This document shows, in pieces, positions 26,416 through 42,607 of a stretch of 64,000 nt of DNA. The notes beneath the pieces were generated by a model. The model was not told the origin of the DNA and made no database searches. It was given only the letters and a program-made list of their open reading frames with translations. How positions within the stretch are numbered: the stretch's first letter is position 1; each line of letters starts with the position of its first letter. Position numbers and translations under genes: made by a program. Origin of the DNA: Vibrio coralliilyticus ATCC BAA-450 (GTDB lineage: Bacteria > Pseudomonadota > Gammaproteobacteria > Enterobacterales > Vibrionaceae); the NCBI RefSeq assembly GCF_000176135.1, contig NZ_ACZN01000015.1, positions 496,001 to 560,000 of the forward strand, given 5' to 3'.

Positions 26416-27681
26416 TTACTCTCCTTGACTCTGCCAGTGTTCGAGTACTTCACCAACCGTATGGAAAGAACCTACAACCAGAATGACATCTTCCGCTTCA
26501 GCCTTTGTCAACGCGGCTTTAAATGCGTCGACAGGAGCTTCAAAGCGGTCATTGCCATCAGGAAGATACTCACAAAGTTCCGCTGCACTTGCAGCTCTTG
26601 GCCCTTGTAACGACGCTGGATACCAATGGCTGGCAACCGGAGCCAACACTTCAAGCGTGGCCTTAATATCTTTGTCGTGCAGCATCGCAACCACAGCGTG
26701 GATTTTTTTATCCAAGTACTTCTGTTGAATGCGTTCAACCAAATACTCAGCAGAATGCGGGTTGTGTGCCACATCGAGGATGATTATAGGCTTCGTACTC
26801 ACCACCTGCATTCGACCAGGTAGCTTAGCGCTGTTGAGGCCTTTAACGATGTTGATGTCCGACAAGTCCAGATTTGCTGTCGCGAGTGCCATTAAAGCGG
26901 TTGCTGCATTTTGCAAAGGTAAACCAGGGATAGGAAGCGCTTCTAACTCGTATGGGCCATGCGTCCAACGCCAAGTATGTTCATCGACAACTTGATAGTT
27001 ATACTGAATTTCCACTTGATAAAGTTCTGCACCAATATCATCAGCATGCGCTGCCACAGTAGAAGGCGCCTTGGGCTGACCACAGATTGCGGGCTTACCA
27101 CTTCGGTAGATGCCTGCTTTCTCATAGCCAATCACATTGATGTCATCACCGAGCCAGTCAACATGGTCGATAGCGAGGCTAGTAATCACCGAAACATCAT
27201 GGTCAACAACATTAGTGGCATCCAATCGCCCTCCTAGCCCGACTTCTAGCAATACGACATCCACTTTTTCAGTTTGGAAAAGGCGCAACGCCGCCAAAGT
27301 CCCATATTCAAAAAAGCTTAGGCTAATATCACCACGTTGCTTTTCAATAAAATCAAACGCTTCTGTGTGCTTCTCATCAGCCAGATCTTGGCCATTAATA
27401 CGGACACGTTCGTTATAACGAATTAGGTGGGGAGAACTGTAAACACCAACGGAGTAACCTGCATCAAGCAATATGGCTTCCATAAGTGCACAAGTGGAAC
27501 CTTTTCCATTGGTCCCCGCGACAGTAATCACAGTAGGAGCAGGTTTAACTAGATTGGTTTTCTCGGCGACAGCCTGAACACGATCTAGACCGAGATCGAT
27601 AGCAGAGGTGTGTATGTTTGTTAAATAATCAAGCCACATCGCAAGAGGGGATGTGGCTTGAGGAATTTGGGTTTGACTCAT
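26416..27681 (-). CDS. folC: Bifunctional folylpolyglutamate/dihydrofolate synthase FolC
   Basis: FolC adds glutamate to dihydropteroate (making dihydrofolate) and polyglutamylates folates. The 421 residues are of the Mur ligase fold. The P-loop is in VAGTNGKGST (about residues 54-63), followed by the omega-loop region SSPHLIRYNERVRING and the C-terminal domain starting near 295 (LDVAHNPHSAEYL). Its order between accD and dedD is as in E. coli. The ATG at 27681 is about 45 bases after the accD stop. Confidence 0.97.
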   Translation of the reverse strand: MSQTQIPQATSPLAMWLDYLTNIHTSAIDLGLDRVQAVAEKTNLVKPAPTVITVAGTNGKGSTCALMEAILLDAGYSVGVYSSPHLIRYNERVRINGQDLADEKHTEAFDFIEKQRGDISLSFFEYGTLAALRLFQTEKVDVVLLEVGLGGRLDATNVVDHDVSVITSLAIDHVDWLGDDINVIGYEKAGIYRSGKPAICGQPKAPSTVAAHADDIGAELYQVEIQYNYQVVDEHTWRWTHGPYELEALPIPGLPLQNAATALMALATANLDLSDINIVKGLNSAKLPGRMQVVSTKPIIILDVAHNPHSAEYLVERIQQKYLDKKIHAVVAMLHDKDIKATLEVLAPVASHWYPASLQGPRAASAAELCEYLPDGNDRFEAPVDAFKAALTKAEAEDVILVVGSFHTVGEVLEHWQSQGE

Positions 27682-27725
27682 CTAACTCTAACCAAGTAAT
27701 TGTGGTTGTTTGTTAGTTTGTTACT

Positions 27726-28652
27726 TTACCCTTTTTCGTCCGCTTCTGGTACAGAATAAGCAGCTTCATTTTGTGAATCGTTCACAGAAACCACTAGAGG
27801 CGAAGGTTGGTTGGTCATTTTCGCAATCAGGCTACCAACACGCTGACGCATTTCGCGGCGATCAACGATCATATCGATAGCACCATGCTCAAGCAAGAAC
27901 TCGCTGCGCTGGAAACCTTCCGGAAGATCTTCACGTACCGTCTGTTCGATAACACGACGACCAGCGAAACCGATCAACGCTTTAGGTTCACCGATATTTA
28001 CGTCACCTAGCATTGCCAAACTTGCAGAAACACCACCCATCGTCGGATCAGTCATGACTGAGATAAACGGCAGGCCTTTTTGAGACAGACGCTCAAGTGC
28101 AGCACTGGTTTTCGCCATTTGCATTAGAGACATCAAAGCCTCTTGCATACGTGCACCACCACTTGCAGAGAAACAAACAAGACCTGTGTTGCTCTCAATA
28201 GCCGCTTCTACAGCGCGGACAAAACGAGCGCCAACTACAGAGCCCATTGAACCGCCCATGAAAGAGAATTCAAATGCACAAGCAACAACAGGAAGGCCTA
28301 ATAGTTCACCTTTCATTACAACAAGGGCATCTTTCTCCCCACTGCTCTTTTGTGCAGCCGAGATACGATCTTTGTATTTCTTTGAATCTTTGAACTTAAG
28401 CTTGTCTTGTGGCTCAAGTTCATCCGCTAGTTCAACACGGTTGTTTTCATCCAAAAATGTTTCCAGACGACGACGCGCCTTCATACGCATGTGATGATCA
28501 CATTTCGGACATACTTCTAGGTTACGCTCTAGTTCAGCGTGATAAAGCACCTGTTCACAAGATGTACACTTGGTCCACACACCTTCAGGGATGGACGCTT
28601 TACGTGAACTAACAATGTTGCTTTTTTCTAAAATCTTTTCAAGCCAACTCAT
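27726..28652 (-). CDS. accD: Acetyl-CoA carboxylase carboxyltransferase beta subunit AccD
   Basis: AccD with AccA transfers the carboxyl group to acetyl-CoA, the first step of fatty-acid synthesis. With the ATG at 28650-28652 ([17 protein letters not shown] upstream) it is 308 residues. The frame is open 15 codons further but without family similarity. The N-terminal C4 zinc finger is CTSC ... CPKC (about residues 27-49), and the crotonase-like carboxyltransferase fold follows ([19 protein letters not shown]). Confidence 0.97.
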   Translation of the reverse strand: MSWLEKILEKSNIVSSRKASIPEGVWTKCTSCEQVLYHAELERNLEVCPKCDHHMRMKARRRLETFLDENNRVELADELEPQDKLKFKDSKKYKDRISAAQKSSGEKDALVVMKGELLGLPVVACAFEFSFMGGSMGSVVGARFVRAVEAAIESNTGLVCFSASGGARMQEALMSLMQMAKTSAALERLSQKGLPFISVMTDPTMGGVSASLAMLGDVNIGEPKALIGFAGRRVIEQTVREDLPEGFQRSEFLLEHGAIDMIVDRREMRQRVGSLIAKMTNQPSPLVVSVNDSQNEAAYSVPEADEKG

Positions 28653-28828
28653 GGAAGACCTTTTTCTCTCATCGCCTCCGCACTTTGCGAAGGACAAAAA
28701 TTCTGAATTTACGCGAGAGGATTAAAGCATATAAAATGCCAAGTGTAGACAAAAAACTGGTTGTACCTATTTCTTACACTAATGTCTCACGCCCTAAAGA
28801 ACTGATTAGTTGGACAATTTATCACGAA

Positions 28829-29623
28829 TTAGTTCAAATTGTCTGGCAAAAATAGTGGCCCAATTGGCACTCTTGGCAATTCAAATTCTGCTGGATAATC
28901 AACATCAACCAGATAGAGGCCTGCTGCCTTCGCTGTTGCTCCCGCAAGCTTGCGATCTTTCACTTCGAGCAACCACTTTATCCACTCTGGTTTCTGTTCC
29001 CCGCGGCCAACACAGATAAGGCTTCCGGTAATATTACGCACCATATGATGAACAAAGGCATTCGCCTTGATATCAATCACTACGTATTGTCCGTGACGAG
29101 TCACATCCAAGTGCATAATGTTACGCCAAGGGCTACGGGACTGGCAGTGTACCGCTCTGAACGACGTGAAGTCGTTCTCACCCAACAAATATTGACCAGC
29201 TTGGTGCATCTTCTCAGCATCTAACTCGCCGTGATAGTGGCTAACACCAGAGGACATAATGCCTGGTCGGAATGCGCTATTAAAAATGATGTATCGATAA
29301 CGCCGTGCTGTAGCGGAAAAACGAGCATGGAACTCTTCAGGCACCTCTTTTGCCCAACGAACTGCAATATCATTCGGTAGATTGGCATTGACACCCATTG
29401 TCCACGCAACCATTTTTCGGCTGGCGCTAGTGTCAAAATGGACCACTTGACCCGTTCCATGAACGCCCGCATCAGTGCGCCCTGCACACTGCACTTCTAC
29501 AGGATGGTTTGCAACGATACTCAGAGCACGCTCAAGTTTCTCTTGTACGCTTTTCACTTCTTTTTGTCGCTGCCAACCATAGTAATGAGTACCGTTATAC
29601 TCAATACCTAACGCAATTCTCAT
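28829..29623 (-). CDS. truA: tRNA pseudouridine(38-40) synthase TruA
   Basis: TruA converts U38-U40 of the tRNA anticodon arm to pseudouridine. The catalytic aspartate is D51 in [14 protein letters not shown], and 264 residues is the family length. The late motif [11 protein letters not shown] is also present. It lies upstream of accD and downstream of hubP on the same strand, separated from hubP by a strong terminator. Confidence 0.97.
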   Translation of the reverse strand: MRIALGIEYNGTHYYGWQRQKEVKSVQEKLERALSIVANHPVEVQCAGRTDAGVHGTGQVVHFDTSASRKMVAWTMGVNANLPNDIAVRWAKEVPEEFHARFSATARRYRYIIFNSAFRPGIMSSGVSHYHGELDAEKMHQAGQYLLGENDFTSFRAVHCQSRSPWRNIMHLDVTRHGQYVVIDIKANAFVHHMVRNITGSLICVGRGEQKPEWIKWLLEVKDRKLAGATAKAAGLYLVDVDYPAEFELPRVPIGPLFLPDNLN

Positions 29624-29668
29624 CAGGGTGTTCTCTTTGAAAATGGGGCGGGAAGTATAAACATTTTT

Positions 29669-29701
29669 GCAAAAAAAGATAAGGGGGCTCAGCGCCCCCT
29701 T
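29669..29701 (-). terminator. Terminator of hubP
   Basis: Stem AAGGGGGC / GCCCCCTT; on the minus strand it is followed by ATCTTTTTTT. It lies between the hubP stop (29715) and the truA start. Confidence 0.88.
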
Positions 29702-29714
29702 GTAGATTACTCAT

Positions 29715-35537
<5,823 letters not shown>

Positions 35538-35688
35538 AGAAGGCTCAGCTATGTGCTCAATAAATTTTAATGTAATGATCTGTTAAATATATCGGATAAA
35601 CACGCTAAAACTATAGGTGCATAGCTAAAAAATGTGTGGCTGCCGCCATATTCGCACTAATCTCACACTAAATTTAGGAATCTGATTA

Positions 35689-35718
35689 AAAAAGCCTCAC
35701 ACGATGGTGAGGCTTTGC
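35689..35718 (-). terminator. Terminator of the pdxB-asd unit
   Basis: Stem AAAGCCTCAC / GTGAGGCTTT with a 6-base loop; TTTTTT follows on the minus strand. It lies between the asd stop and hubP. Confidence 0.88.
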
Positions 35719-35738
35719 TATAAGTGTTAATAATACGC

Positions 35739-36752
35739 TCAGTAGTAATCGCGAATCAGAACTTCTGCAATCTGAACCGCATTGGTTGCTGCGCCTTTGC
35801 GAACGTTATCTGCTACAACCCACAAGTTGATACCACTATGGTGGCTGATATCGTTGCGAATACGACCAACCATCACGTGATCTTTACCACCCGCATCACG
35901 AACCTGTGTCGGGAAATCTTCACCATGGAACACTTCAACCCCCTCGGTCTGCTCTAATAAATTAGCCACTTCATGAGCATCAATAGGTGCACGAGTTTCG
36001 ATATGAAGTGCTTCCGCATGACCATAGAAAACAGGCACTCGCACACAAGTCGGGTTAACCGTGATTGACGAGTCATTAAAGATTTTCTGCGTTTCCCACA
36101 CCATTTTCATCTCTTCTTTGGTGTAGCCATTTTCCATAAACTGGTCAATTTGCGGCAGACAGTTAAAAGCAATTTGCTGTGAGAACTGCTCATTTTCAGC
36201 CGGCATGCCATTAAGCAGCTTAGCAGTTTGGCCTGCCAACTCATCGATACCAGATTTACCAGCGCCAGAAACGGATTGGTAAGTCGAGACATTAATACGA
36301 TCGATGCCCACGGCATCATGAATCGGCTTAAGTGCTACCAACATTTGAATCGTCGAACAGTTCGGGTTAGCGATGATATTGCGGTTACGGAACTCGGCAA
36401 TCGCTTCAGGATTAACCTCAGGCACAACCAAAGGAATGTCATACTCATAACGGAAGTTAGAGGTATTATCGATGACAATCACCCCTTCATCGGCGGCGAT
36501 TGGCGCCCACTTAGCCGATAGTTCTCCTCCAGCGGAAAACAGGCCGATGTGTACCTGAGACCAATCAAAGTTCTCAACGTTTTCGACTTTGATGGTTTTG
36601 CCATTAAAACGGTAAGTCTTGCCTTCACTGCGTTCACTGGCTAGCAGAAAAAGGTCACCAACAGGAAACTTACGTTCCTGCAGTACTTCGAGAATTGTTT
36701 CACCGACTGCGCCGGTCGCACCTAAAATGGCAACGTTATATTGCTGGCTCAT
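35739..36752 (-). CDS. asd: Aspartate-semialdehyde dehydrogenase
   Basis: It reduces aspartyl phosphate to the semialdehyde, the branch point to lysine, threonine, methionine and diaminopimelate. The 337 residues have the NADP-binding GATGAVG motif near residue 11 and the catalytic Cys C132 in NPNCSTIQM. It belongs to the shorter USG-1-like branch: in E. coli the neighbouring usg is a non-enzymatic paralogue, but here the active Cys is kept, so activity is likely. The start overlaps the pdxB stop by four bases. Vibrios often carry a second asd elsewhere. Confidence 0.9.
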   Translation of the reverse strand: MSQQYNVAILGATGAVGETILEVLQERKFPVGDLFLLASERSEGKTYRFNGKTIKVENVENFDWSQVHIGLFSAGGELSAKWAPIAADEGVIVIDNTSNFRYEYDIPLVVPEVNPEAIAEFRNRNIIANPNCSTIQMLVALKPIHDAVGIDRINVSTYQSVSGAGKSGIDELAGQTAKLLNGMPAENEQFSQQIAFNCLPQIDQFMENGYTKEEMKMVWETQKIFNDSSITVNPTCVRVPVFYGHAEALHIETRAPIDAHEVANLLEQTEGVEVFHGEDFPTQVRDAGGKDHVMVGRIRNDISHHSGINLWVVADNVRKGAATNAVQIAEVLIRDYY

Positions 36753-37882
36753 TGACTTACCTCAATTTGAAAACCTAATTTCGCTAGTGGTTGCAGGTTA
36801 GCCTCTGCATTTCCTCTTAGCGTGACTGCACTATATTCACGGCGATCCCAGTAGTTCTTACGCATCAAGTCAAACGCACCGGTTTGACTGATTTCACGAC
36901 GGAACAATGCATCGTCTTTACGCACATCATAGACAAGTTGCGTCAGATTGTGCAGCGTGGCTTCTTCCCAAGCTCTGTCCAATACTAACTCCGGCACTGG
37001 AGCTGTAGGCAGAAGTTCACTGGCATGTGCACGTAAATCGTTATTCAGAAACTCGCAGAAGCTATTAAAAATCATCGTTGTCCCGCGAGCTTTCCCCTCT
37101 AAACCATAACCGGCAACATGGGGGGTTGCGAATGCTAGCAGAGGCAGAAGCTCCATATCAACCTCTGGCTCGAATTCGAACACATCCAATGCCGCAATAA
37201 AGCCATCTTGTTTTCTCAGACGAGCTTTCAACGCAGCGTTGTCAACGACTGGCCCGCGCGCCGCATTGATTAAAATTTGGTCACCACGTAACTTATTCAA
37301 CACAGTTTCATTGATTAGATGATGAGTCGGAAAATCACCATCACGGGTGATTGGAGTATGAGTCGTAATGATATCCGCTTGCTCAAACAATGCATCTAAC
37401 GGGGTGAAATTACGCTCATCTCCCGCCGCTTGCTTAGGTGGATCATTGATAAGCACCTTAATACCGATGCCTTCCAAACATTGCTGTAGATAACTACCCA
37501 CCTGACCTGCGCCAATAATTCCAACGGTTTTATCAAATACTGAAAAGCCTTGTTGCTGCGCAAGTACCATCATAACGCTGAACGCATACTCAGCTACACC
37601 GACTTTGTTGCACCCAGGTGCCGCGGTGAAAAAGATGCCTTTCTCTTTAAGTAACGCCTGATCAACATGATCCATACCAGCGGTTGCTGTTCCAACAAAC
37701 TTCAGTCGATTCGCTTTAGAAATAAGCTCTGCATTCACTTTAGTAACAGAGCGAATCATCAACGCATCTACATCGACCAAGTCATCGGCGTTCAGAGTAC
37801 GTCCGGATTTTAAAACAACCTCGCCCAGCTGGCTAAAAAGCTGCTCAGCATAAGGCATATTTTCATCAATTAGGATTTTCAT
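36749..37882 (-). CDS. pdxB: Erythronate-4-phosphate dehydrogenase PdxB
   Basis: PdxB oxidises 4-phosphoerythronate in the DXP-dependent pyridoxal-phosphate pathway. It is a 377-residue D-2-hydroxyacid dehydrogenase: dinucleotide-binding [13 protein letters not shown] (near residue 116), a catalytic Arg near [12 protein letters not shown], and a His in [14 protein letters not shown]. The C-terminal PdxB dimerisation domain is present. It is translationally coupled to asd (four-base overlap), as pdxB is to usg in E. coli. Confidence 0.96.
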   Translation of the reverse strand: MKILIDENMPYAEQLFSQLGEVVLKSGRTLNADDLVDVDALMIRSVTKVNAELISKANRLKFVGTATAGMDHVDQALLKEKGIFFTAAPGCNKVGVAEYAFSVMMVLAQQQGFSVFDKTVGIIGAGQVGSYLQQCLEGIGIKVLINDPPKQAAGDERNFTPLDALFEQADIITTHTPITRDGDFPTHHLINETVLNKLRGDQILINAARGPVVDNAALKARLRKQDGFIAALDVFEFEPEVDMELLPLLAFATPHVAGYGLEGKARGTTMIFNSFCEFLNNDLRAHASELLPTAPVPELVLDRAWEEATLHNLTQLVYDVRKDDALFRREISQTGAFDLMRKNYWDRREYSAVTLRGNAEANLQPLAKLGFQIEVSQ

Positions 37883-37957
37883 GGCTTAAGAGATTTGATT
37901 TGAGAATTGCAGTGATTGTGCAGAAAAGCGCTGTCTCTGTCGAGCACTAGCGGCAGA

Positions 37958-38113
37958 AAGAAAAATGCCCGGCATAAGCCGGGCAAAGTTCCAGAACAAA
38001 AGGATCCCGACCCGCTCTCCATGGGTCAGAGTCTGCGTCTGTTCAACTACGTTTTGTATCAAAGCGTAGTCAAGCTCTGGAAACCTGTGTACTGGGAAAC
38101 CCCAGCCGTTCAG
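37958..38113 (-). ncRNA. farS: fabB 3'UTR, matching the position of the small RNA FarS
   Basis: About 130 bases between the fabB stop and its terminator hold stable hairpins on the minus strand (GACCC-loop-GGGTC, and CTACG-loop-CGTAG) and end with GCCCGGC-TTAT-GCCGGGC plus ATTTTTC. In V. cholerae, FarS is an Hfq-dependent RNA cut from the fabB 3'UTR that represses fatty-acid breakdown genes. Position and terminator fit FarS; I cannot verify the sequence match or the processed 5' end, so the range covers the whole 3'UTR. Confidence 0.6.
37967..37984 (-). terminator. Terminator of fabB / FarS
   Basis: Stem GCCCGGC / GCCGGGC with a 4-base loop; ATTTTTCTTTC follows on the minus strand. Confidence 0.88.
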
Positions 38114-39325
38114 TTAGCCTTGGTATTTTTTGATAACCAATGTTGCGTTTGTACCACCAAAACCAAAGCTGTTTGACATTACTGTTGTCAATTCTGCATC
38201 ACGTGTTTCAGTCACGATGTCTAGGCCTTGAGCCGCTTCATCCAGATTTTCAACGTTCACGCTTGGTGCGATGAAGTTGTTGTCTAGCATTAGCGTAGAG
38301 TAAATCGCTTCATGTACGCCAGCCGCACCAAGAGCATGACCTGTCATCGCTTTTGTCGCAGAAATTGCTGGGCTGTTGTCACCAAACAGTTCTTGAATAG
38401 CGCCTAGCTCTTTTACGTCACCAACTGGTGTTGATGTACCGTGCGTGTTCACGTAGTCAATTGCGTCTACGTCTTGCATCGCCATCTTCATACAACGCAC
38501 TGCGCCTTCACCTGATGGAGCAACCATGTCGTAGCCATCAGACGTCGCGCCATAGCCAACGATCTCACCGTAGATTTTCGCGCCACGAGCCAGAGCGTGT
38601 TCTAGCTCTTCGATAACCAGCATGCCGCCGCCACCAGAGATAACGAAACCATCACGATCAGCATCGTAAGTACGAGAAGCTTTATCTGGCGTTTCGTTGT
38701 ACTTAGTAGATAGTGCGCCCATCGCGTCAAACATCATAGTTTGAGACCAATCTAGCTCTTCACCACCACCAGCGAATACGATGTCTTGCTTACCAAGCTG
38801 GATAAGCTCCATTGCGTGACCAACACAGTGTGCAGAAGTGGCACACGCTGAACTCATTGAGTAGTTTACGCCACGGATTTTAAATGGCGTTGCAAGACAC
38901 GCAGAAACTGTAGAGGACATAGTACGAGGAACCATGTAAGGGCCCACACGTTTCACGCCTTTTGCACGCATAGTATCTACTGCCAATGCTTGGTTCAGTG
39001 CAGAAGCACCACCAGAGCCAGCTACGATACCTGTGCGGTCATTAGAAACCTGTTCTTCAGTCAGGCCAGCATCTTCGATTGCCTGCTGCATTGATAGGTA
39101 TGCATACGCAGCCGCATCACCCATAAAGCGCATCTGTTTACGGTCAATATGCTCTGATGGGTTGATTTTCAGATCACCCCAAACCTGTGAACGTAGACCT
39201 TGTTCTTTAAACTGCTCAGAGGCAGTAATGCCAGATTTACCTGCTTTTAGAGACGCTAAAACTTCTTCGACGTTGTTACCGATACTTGAAACAATACCCA
39301 TACCGGTGATTACGACTCGTTTCAT
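38114..39325 (-). CDS. fabB: Beta-ketoacyl-ACP synthase I FabB
   Basis: FabB is the condensing enzyme that elongates fatty acids and is essential for unsaturated ones. With the ATG at 39323-39325 (AGGAATG upstream) it is 403 residues, starting [16 protein letters not shown]. The catalytic Cys is C161 ([12 protein letters not shown]), with the two active His in [11 protein letters not shown] and [12 protein letters not shown]. The frame is open seven codons further back. It diverges from mnmC, as in E. coli. Confidence 0.98.
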   Translation of the reverse strand: MKRVVITGMGIVSSIGNNVEEVLASLKAGKSGITASEQFKEQGLRSQVWGDLKINPSEHIDRKQMRFMGDAAAYAYLSMQQAIEDAGLTEEQVSNDRTGIVAGSGGASALNQALAVDTMRAKGVKRVGPYMVPRTMSSTVSACLATPFKIRGVNYSMSSACATSAHCVGHAMELIQLGKQDIVFAGGGEELDWSQTMMFDAMGALSTKYNETPDKASRTYDADRDGFVISGGGGMLVIEELEHALARGAKIYGEIVGYGATSDGYDMVAPSGEGAVRCMKMAMQDVDAIDYVNTHGTSTPVGDVKELGAIQELFGDNSPAISATKAMTGHALGAAGVHEAIYSTLMLDNNFIAPSVNVENLDEAAQGLDIVTETRDAELTTVMSNSFGFGGTNATLVIKKYQG

Positions 39326-39453
39326 TATGACATTCCTATAATTCAAAAATCTGCTAGATGATAACTAAGTTACCTGTGAAAAGTGGTCAGCTTTCCCAGA
39401 AAACCGTACAATCGCCACAACTTTATCGTCTTCATCACAAAAATTCAGACATT

Positions 39454-41472
39454 ATGACCTCAATTACCAATGCTCAGCTGGGCTGGAACGATGCCGGAAC
39501 CCCAGTATCAGACCAGTTTGATGACGTTTATTTTTCCAACGTAAACGGCCTTGAAGAGACCCGCTACGTCTTTCTTCATCAAAATCATCTGCCACAAAGA
39601 TGGCAAGATTATGACCAGCGTCGTTTTGTCATCGGAGAAACAGGCTTTGGTACAGGTCTGAATTTCCTCGCAGTTTGGCAATGGTTTGAAGAATTTAGGC
39701 GTCAAAACCCGGATGCGCCACTAAAAGAGCTGCATTTTGTGAGTTTCGAAAAGTACCCTCTGAGTAAAGATGACCTGATTAAAGCTCACCAAGCTTGGCC
39801 GGAACTGGCTGAATACGCAAGAAAATTACAGCAATATTATCCGATTGCGGTTCCAGAGTGCCACCGAATTGTCCTTGAAGACGGCGCGATAACCCTAGAC
39901 CTATGGTTTGGTGATATAAAAGATTGCATGCCAAAAGTCCCTGTTGGTGAACAAGGGTTGATTGATGCATGGTTTCTTGATGGTTTTGCTCCCAGCAAGA
40001 ATCCTGAAATGTGGAATCAAGAACTGTTCGATGGCATGGCCAAACTCGCTAAGCAAGATTGTACCTGTGCCACTTTCACTGCGGCGGGCTTCGTGCGACG
40101 TGGGTTGATTGAAGCCGGTTTCGAAATGAAAAAAGTCAAAGGCTTTGGCACCAAACGTGACATGATTGCCGGACACCTAGCCCAGCGGGAGCCTCACACT
40201 AACCATAAGCCTTGGTTCCATCGCGATAGTAGTGGCTCGACTCAGTCCGTAGCGATTATTGGCGGAGGTATTGCCAGTGCCACTTTAGCAACAACGCTCA
40301 TCCGCCGAGGAATAAAAGTAACCCTATATTGCCAAGACTCCGAAGCCGCGCAAGGAGCGTCGGGTAATCGTCAGGGTGCAGTCTACCCACTACTGAATGG
40401 TTCGCACACAGGTGTCTCTCGCGTATTTGCTCCGGCTTTTTTGTTTGCTCGCCAGTTTATTGAACAAGCGGCTCAATCAACTAACTTTGACCATGATTGG
40501 TGTGGCGTGACTCAACTGATGTGGGATGAAAAATCACAAGCCAAGCTGGAACGCATGTTGAGTGGTAATTTTGATAATGGTCTTATCCGCCAACTTAGCG
40601 TTGAACAAACCAACCAAATACTTGGTTTGCCGGTTAATATGGGCAGCGTGCATTACCCACTTGGCGGATGGCTATGCCCAGCTCAGTTTACTCAAGAGTT
40701 GATTGAACATTTATCCCAAACTCCACTGTTTGAAGGACGTTATCAAACTAAGATAGACGATATGCGTTGGGATGAAGAACACGCTAGCTGGACATTAAGC
40801 AGCGGTGACAAAACCTTCACTCACGATACTGTTGTGGTAGCCAATGGTCATCAGTTCAGTGAATTACCTCAGACGAAAGACGTACCTCTTGGTCAGGTTA
40901 AAGGTCAGGTGAGCCATATTCCGACCAACAGTGAGCTCAGCAAACTCAAAACGGTGCTTTGCTACGACGGCTATATGACGCCGGTAAACCCGAATAACGG
41001 ATTTCATTGCATTGGTGCGAGCTACGACAGAGAGAATCTGAATCGTGAGTTTGACCCCGTCGCCCAACAAGGTAACGGAGACAAGCTACGTAAATGTGTC
41101 CCAGAACAAAGCTGGCCCCACCAAGTCGACACCTCAGGTAACCAATCACGCCAGGGTATTCGTTGTGTGAGCCGAGACCACTTGCCATTTATTGGCAGTG
41201 TCGGAGATTTAGACAAAACCAAGCAGGTTTACCACAATCTGCAAACCACTAAGCTGGAAGACGCAGAAAAAGCGCCGTCTTACCCTAACCTATTCTGTAT
41301 GCTTGGTCTGGGATCGCGCGGCTTAAGCTCCGCACCGCTCTTAGCAGAAACCTTAGCTTCACAGATATGTGGTGACCCACTACCGCTACCAGTGGATGTA
41401 TTGGAAGAGCTTCATCCAAGCCGTATGTGGGTAAGAAAATTGAGAAAAGGCAAAGCCATCACTGAGCTCTAA
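39454..41472 (+). CDS. mnmC: Bifunctional tRNA mnm5s2U modification enzyme MnmC
   Basis: MnmC completes mnm5s2U at the tRNA wobble base. The N-terminal SAM methyltransferase ([14 protein letters not shown]) does the last step, and the C-terminal FAD oxidase ([14 protein letters not shown] near residue 265) removes the carboxymethyl group. With the ATG at 39454 ([11 protein letters not shown]) it is 672 residues, close to the E. coli protein. The frame is open 32 codons earlier, without family similarity. Confidence 0.96.
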   Translation: MTSITNAQLGWNDAGTPVSDQFDDVYFSNVNGLEETRYVFLHQNHLPQRWQDYDQRRFVIGETGFGTGLNFLAVWQWFEEFRRQNPDAPLKELHFVSFEKYPLSKDDLIKAHQAWPELAEYARKLQQYYPIAVPECHRIVLEDGAITLDLWFGDIKDCMPKVPVGEQGLIDAWFLDGFAPSKNPEMWNQELFDGMAKLAKQDCTCATFTAAGFVRRGLIEAGFEMKKVKGFGTKRDMIAGHLAQREPHTNHKPWFHRDSSGSTQSVAIIGGGIASATLATTLIRRGIKVTLYCQDSEAAQGASGNRQGAVYPLLNGSHTGVSRVFAPAFLFARQFIEQAAQSTNFDHDWCGVTQLMWDEKSQAKLERMLSGNFDNGLIRQLSVEQTNQILGLPVNMGSVHYPLGGWLCPAQFTQELIEHLSQTPLFEGRYQTKIDDMRWDEEHASWTLSSGDKTFTHDTVVVANGHQFSELPQTKDVPLGQVKGQVSHIPTNSELSKLKTVLCYDGYMTPVNPNNGFHCIGASYDRENLNREFDPVAQQGNGDKLRKCVPEQSWPHQVDTSGNQSRQGIRCVSRDHLPFIGSVGDLDKTKQVYHNLQTTKLEDAEKAPSYPNLFCMLGLGSRGLSSAPLLAETLASQICGDPLPLPVDVLEELHPSRMWVRKLRKGKAITEL

Positions 41473-41480
41473 AGTGACAA

Positions 41481-41519
41481 AGAGAGCTTACCGAGTCATT
41501 CCCTATAAGCTCTCTGTCT
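41481..41519 (+). terminator. Probable terminator after mnmC
   Basis: Stem AGAGAGCTTA / TAAGCTCTCT with a 15-base loop and a short T-rich tail. It is also next to the stop of the convergent FMN reductase gene. Confidence 0.5.
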
Positions 41520-41524
41520 TAAGA

Positions 41525-42049
41525 TCAGCGTAACGTTGATACTGCAGCTTTGACTTGCTCAGCCACTTCCTGACTTTTAAATGACCCGGACTCCAAGTCA
41601 AAATTGTCGTAAAAGCTTGGAATAGATACAGAGGCTTTCACTTCAGCACCAAAGTATGGAGCAGAACCTGTAGCAGCAGCTAAAACATTAGACGCACCGC
41701 CAGGGCCTGGTGATGTAGACAGGTAAATGGCTGGCTTATTGGCAAATACGTTACGCTCAATACGTGTTGCCCAATCAAACAGGTTTTTATACGCAGCAGG
41801 GTAAGAACCATTGTGCTCTGCGAAAGAAATAATCAACGCATCAGCCTGAGCAATGTCCTCCAAAAACGCTTTTGCTTCCTCAGCCTGACCAATTTCCTTT
41901 TCTTTATCTTCACTAAACAGCGGAACATCGTAGCTGTTAAGATCCAAGATAGTCACATCTGCTCCTTCAACTAGATGAGCAGCATAAGTTGCTAACGTTT
42001 TGTTGATAGACGTTGAGCTGGTTGAAGCTCCAAAAGCGACGATTTTCAT
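41525..42049 (-). CDS. NAD(P)H-dependent FMN reductase family protein
   Basis: This 174-residue flavodoxin-fold protein is of the FMN_red family: phosphate-binding GASTSSTSINKTLA (residues 6-19), the flavin loop AEHNGSYPAAYKNLFDW, and SPGPGGASNVLAA. Such enzymes reduce FMN, quinones, chromate or azo dyes; the physiological substrate cannot be told. The ATG at 42047-42049 with GGAGACAG upstream is preferred; a longer open frame to 42157 would add a stretch with no family similarity. Confidence 0.85.
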   Translation of the reverse strand: MKIVAFGASTSSTSINKTLATYAAHLVEGADVTILDLNSYDVPLFSEDKEKEIGQAEEAKAFLEDIAQADALIISFAEHNGSYPAAYKNLFDWATRIERNVFANKPAIYLSTSPGPGGASNVLAAATGSAPYFGAEVKASVSIPSFYDNFDLESGSFKSQEVAEQVKAAVSTLR

Positions 42050-42130
42050 AATTCTGTCTCCTGACTCTCTCCTTACTATGTACAGAAGAGCATATCCAGC
42101 GAACAGAAAACCAACAACTATAAAATGTTT

Positions 42131-42163
42131 AAGGGCTTGTTCGAAATATTCGAACAAGCCCTT
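42131..42163. terminator. Long perfect hairpin between yfcL and the FMN reductase gene
   Basis: A 15-bp perfect stem, AAGGGCTTGTTCGAA / TTCGAACAAGCCCTT, with a 3-base loop. On the minus strand it follows yfcL but has only a weak T tract. It probably terminates yfcL; a role as an operator for the FMN reductase is possible. Confidence 0.6.
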
Positions 42164-42185
42164 AATAAAAAGATATCTGTAGAGG

Positions 42186-42449
42186 TTAGGCTTGATTGAC
42201 TAACTCTAACCATAGGTCGTTGACGATAGTGCGATCGGCAGGACTCAATTCGGAACGTGCGTCATCCAGACTGCCTTGAATACGTACTTTCAGTTCTTCT
42301 ATATCATTGACGCCTTCTTCTTCACACGAAGCAGCAGATAGAGAAATATGTCCACGTAGGTACCCACCAGCAAACAACTCATCATCAGATGCGGTCTCAA
42401 TACGCGCATCAATCATTTCTAGTAGCTTCTCTTCAAATTCAATAATCAT
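42186..42449 (-). CDS. yfcL: YfcL family protein
   Basis: An 87-residue acidic, helical protein resembling E. coli YfcL, with the shared core ASDDELFAGGYLRGHISL. Its function is unknown. In E. coli yfcL also follows mnmC and precedes epmC, the same neighbourhood. Here a two-gene LruC cassette lies between yfcL and epmC and diverges from yfcL. Confidence 0.9.
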   Translation of the reverse strand: MIIEFEEKLLEMIDARIETASDDELFAGGYLRGHISLSAASCEEEGVNDIEELKVRIQGSLDDARSELSPADRTIVNDLWLELVNQA

Positions 42450-42551
42450 AATGCTCTATTGCCCGGGTCAGTTTGATTCTCAAAAAGAATGCAGAGCTTC
42501 TCACATTGAGAAAATTAACGCAAACCCTAGTTATATCAAGGGCTGGCAGCA

Positions 42552-42567
42552 TGGCACGCGCTGTGCA
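42552..42567 (+). promoter_or_regulatory. Sigma-54-like promoter of the LruC-domain gene
   Basis: TGGCAC-GCGCT-GTGCA has the GG and GC doublets 10 bases apart, a perfect -24 half and one mismatch in the -12 half (G for T). A start near 42579 would leave a leader of about 30 bases before the ATG at 42608, a good fit. Confidence 0.55.
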
Positions 42568-42607
42568 CTTCCTCAACTATTCAACGAAGTTCAGCGAGGA
42601 AGAACCC

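Noticed and set aside
39381..39394. AAGTGGTCAGCTTT upstream of fabB as a FadR site
   Set aside because: Only one half (TGGTC) resembles the consensus; the other half does not match.
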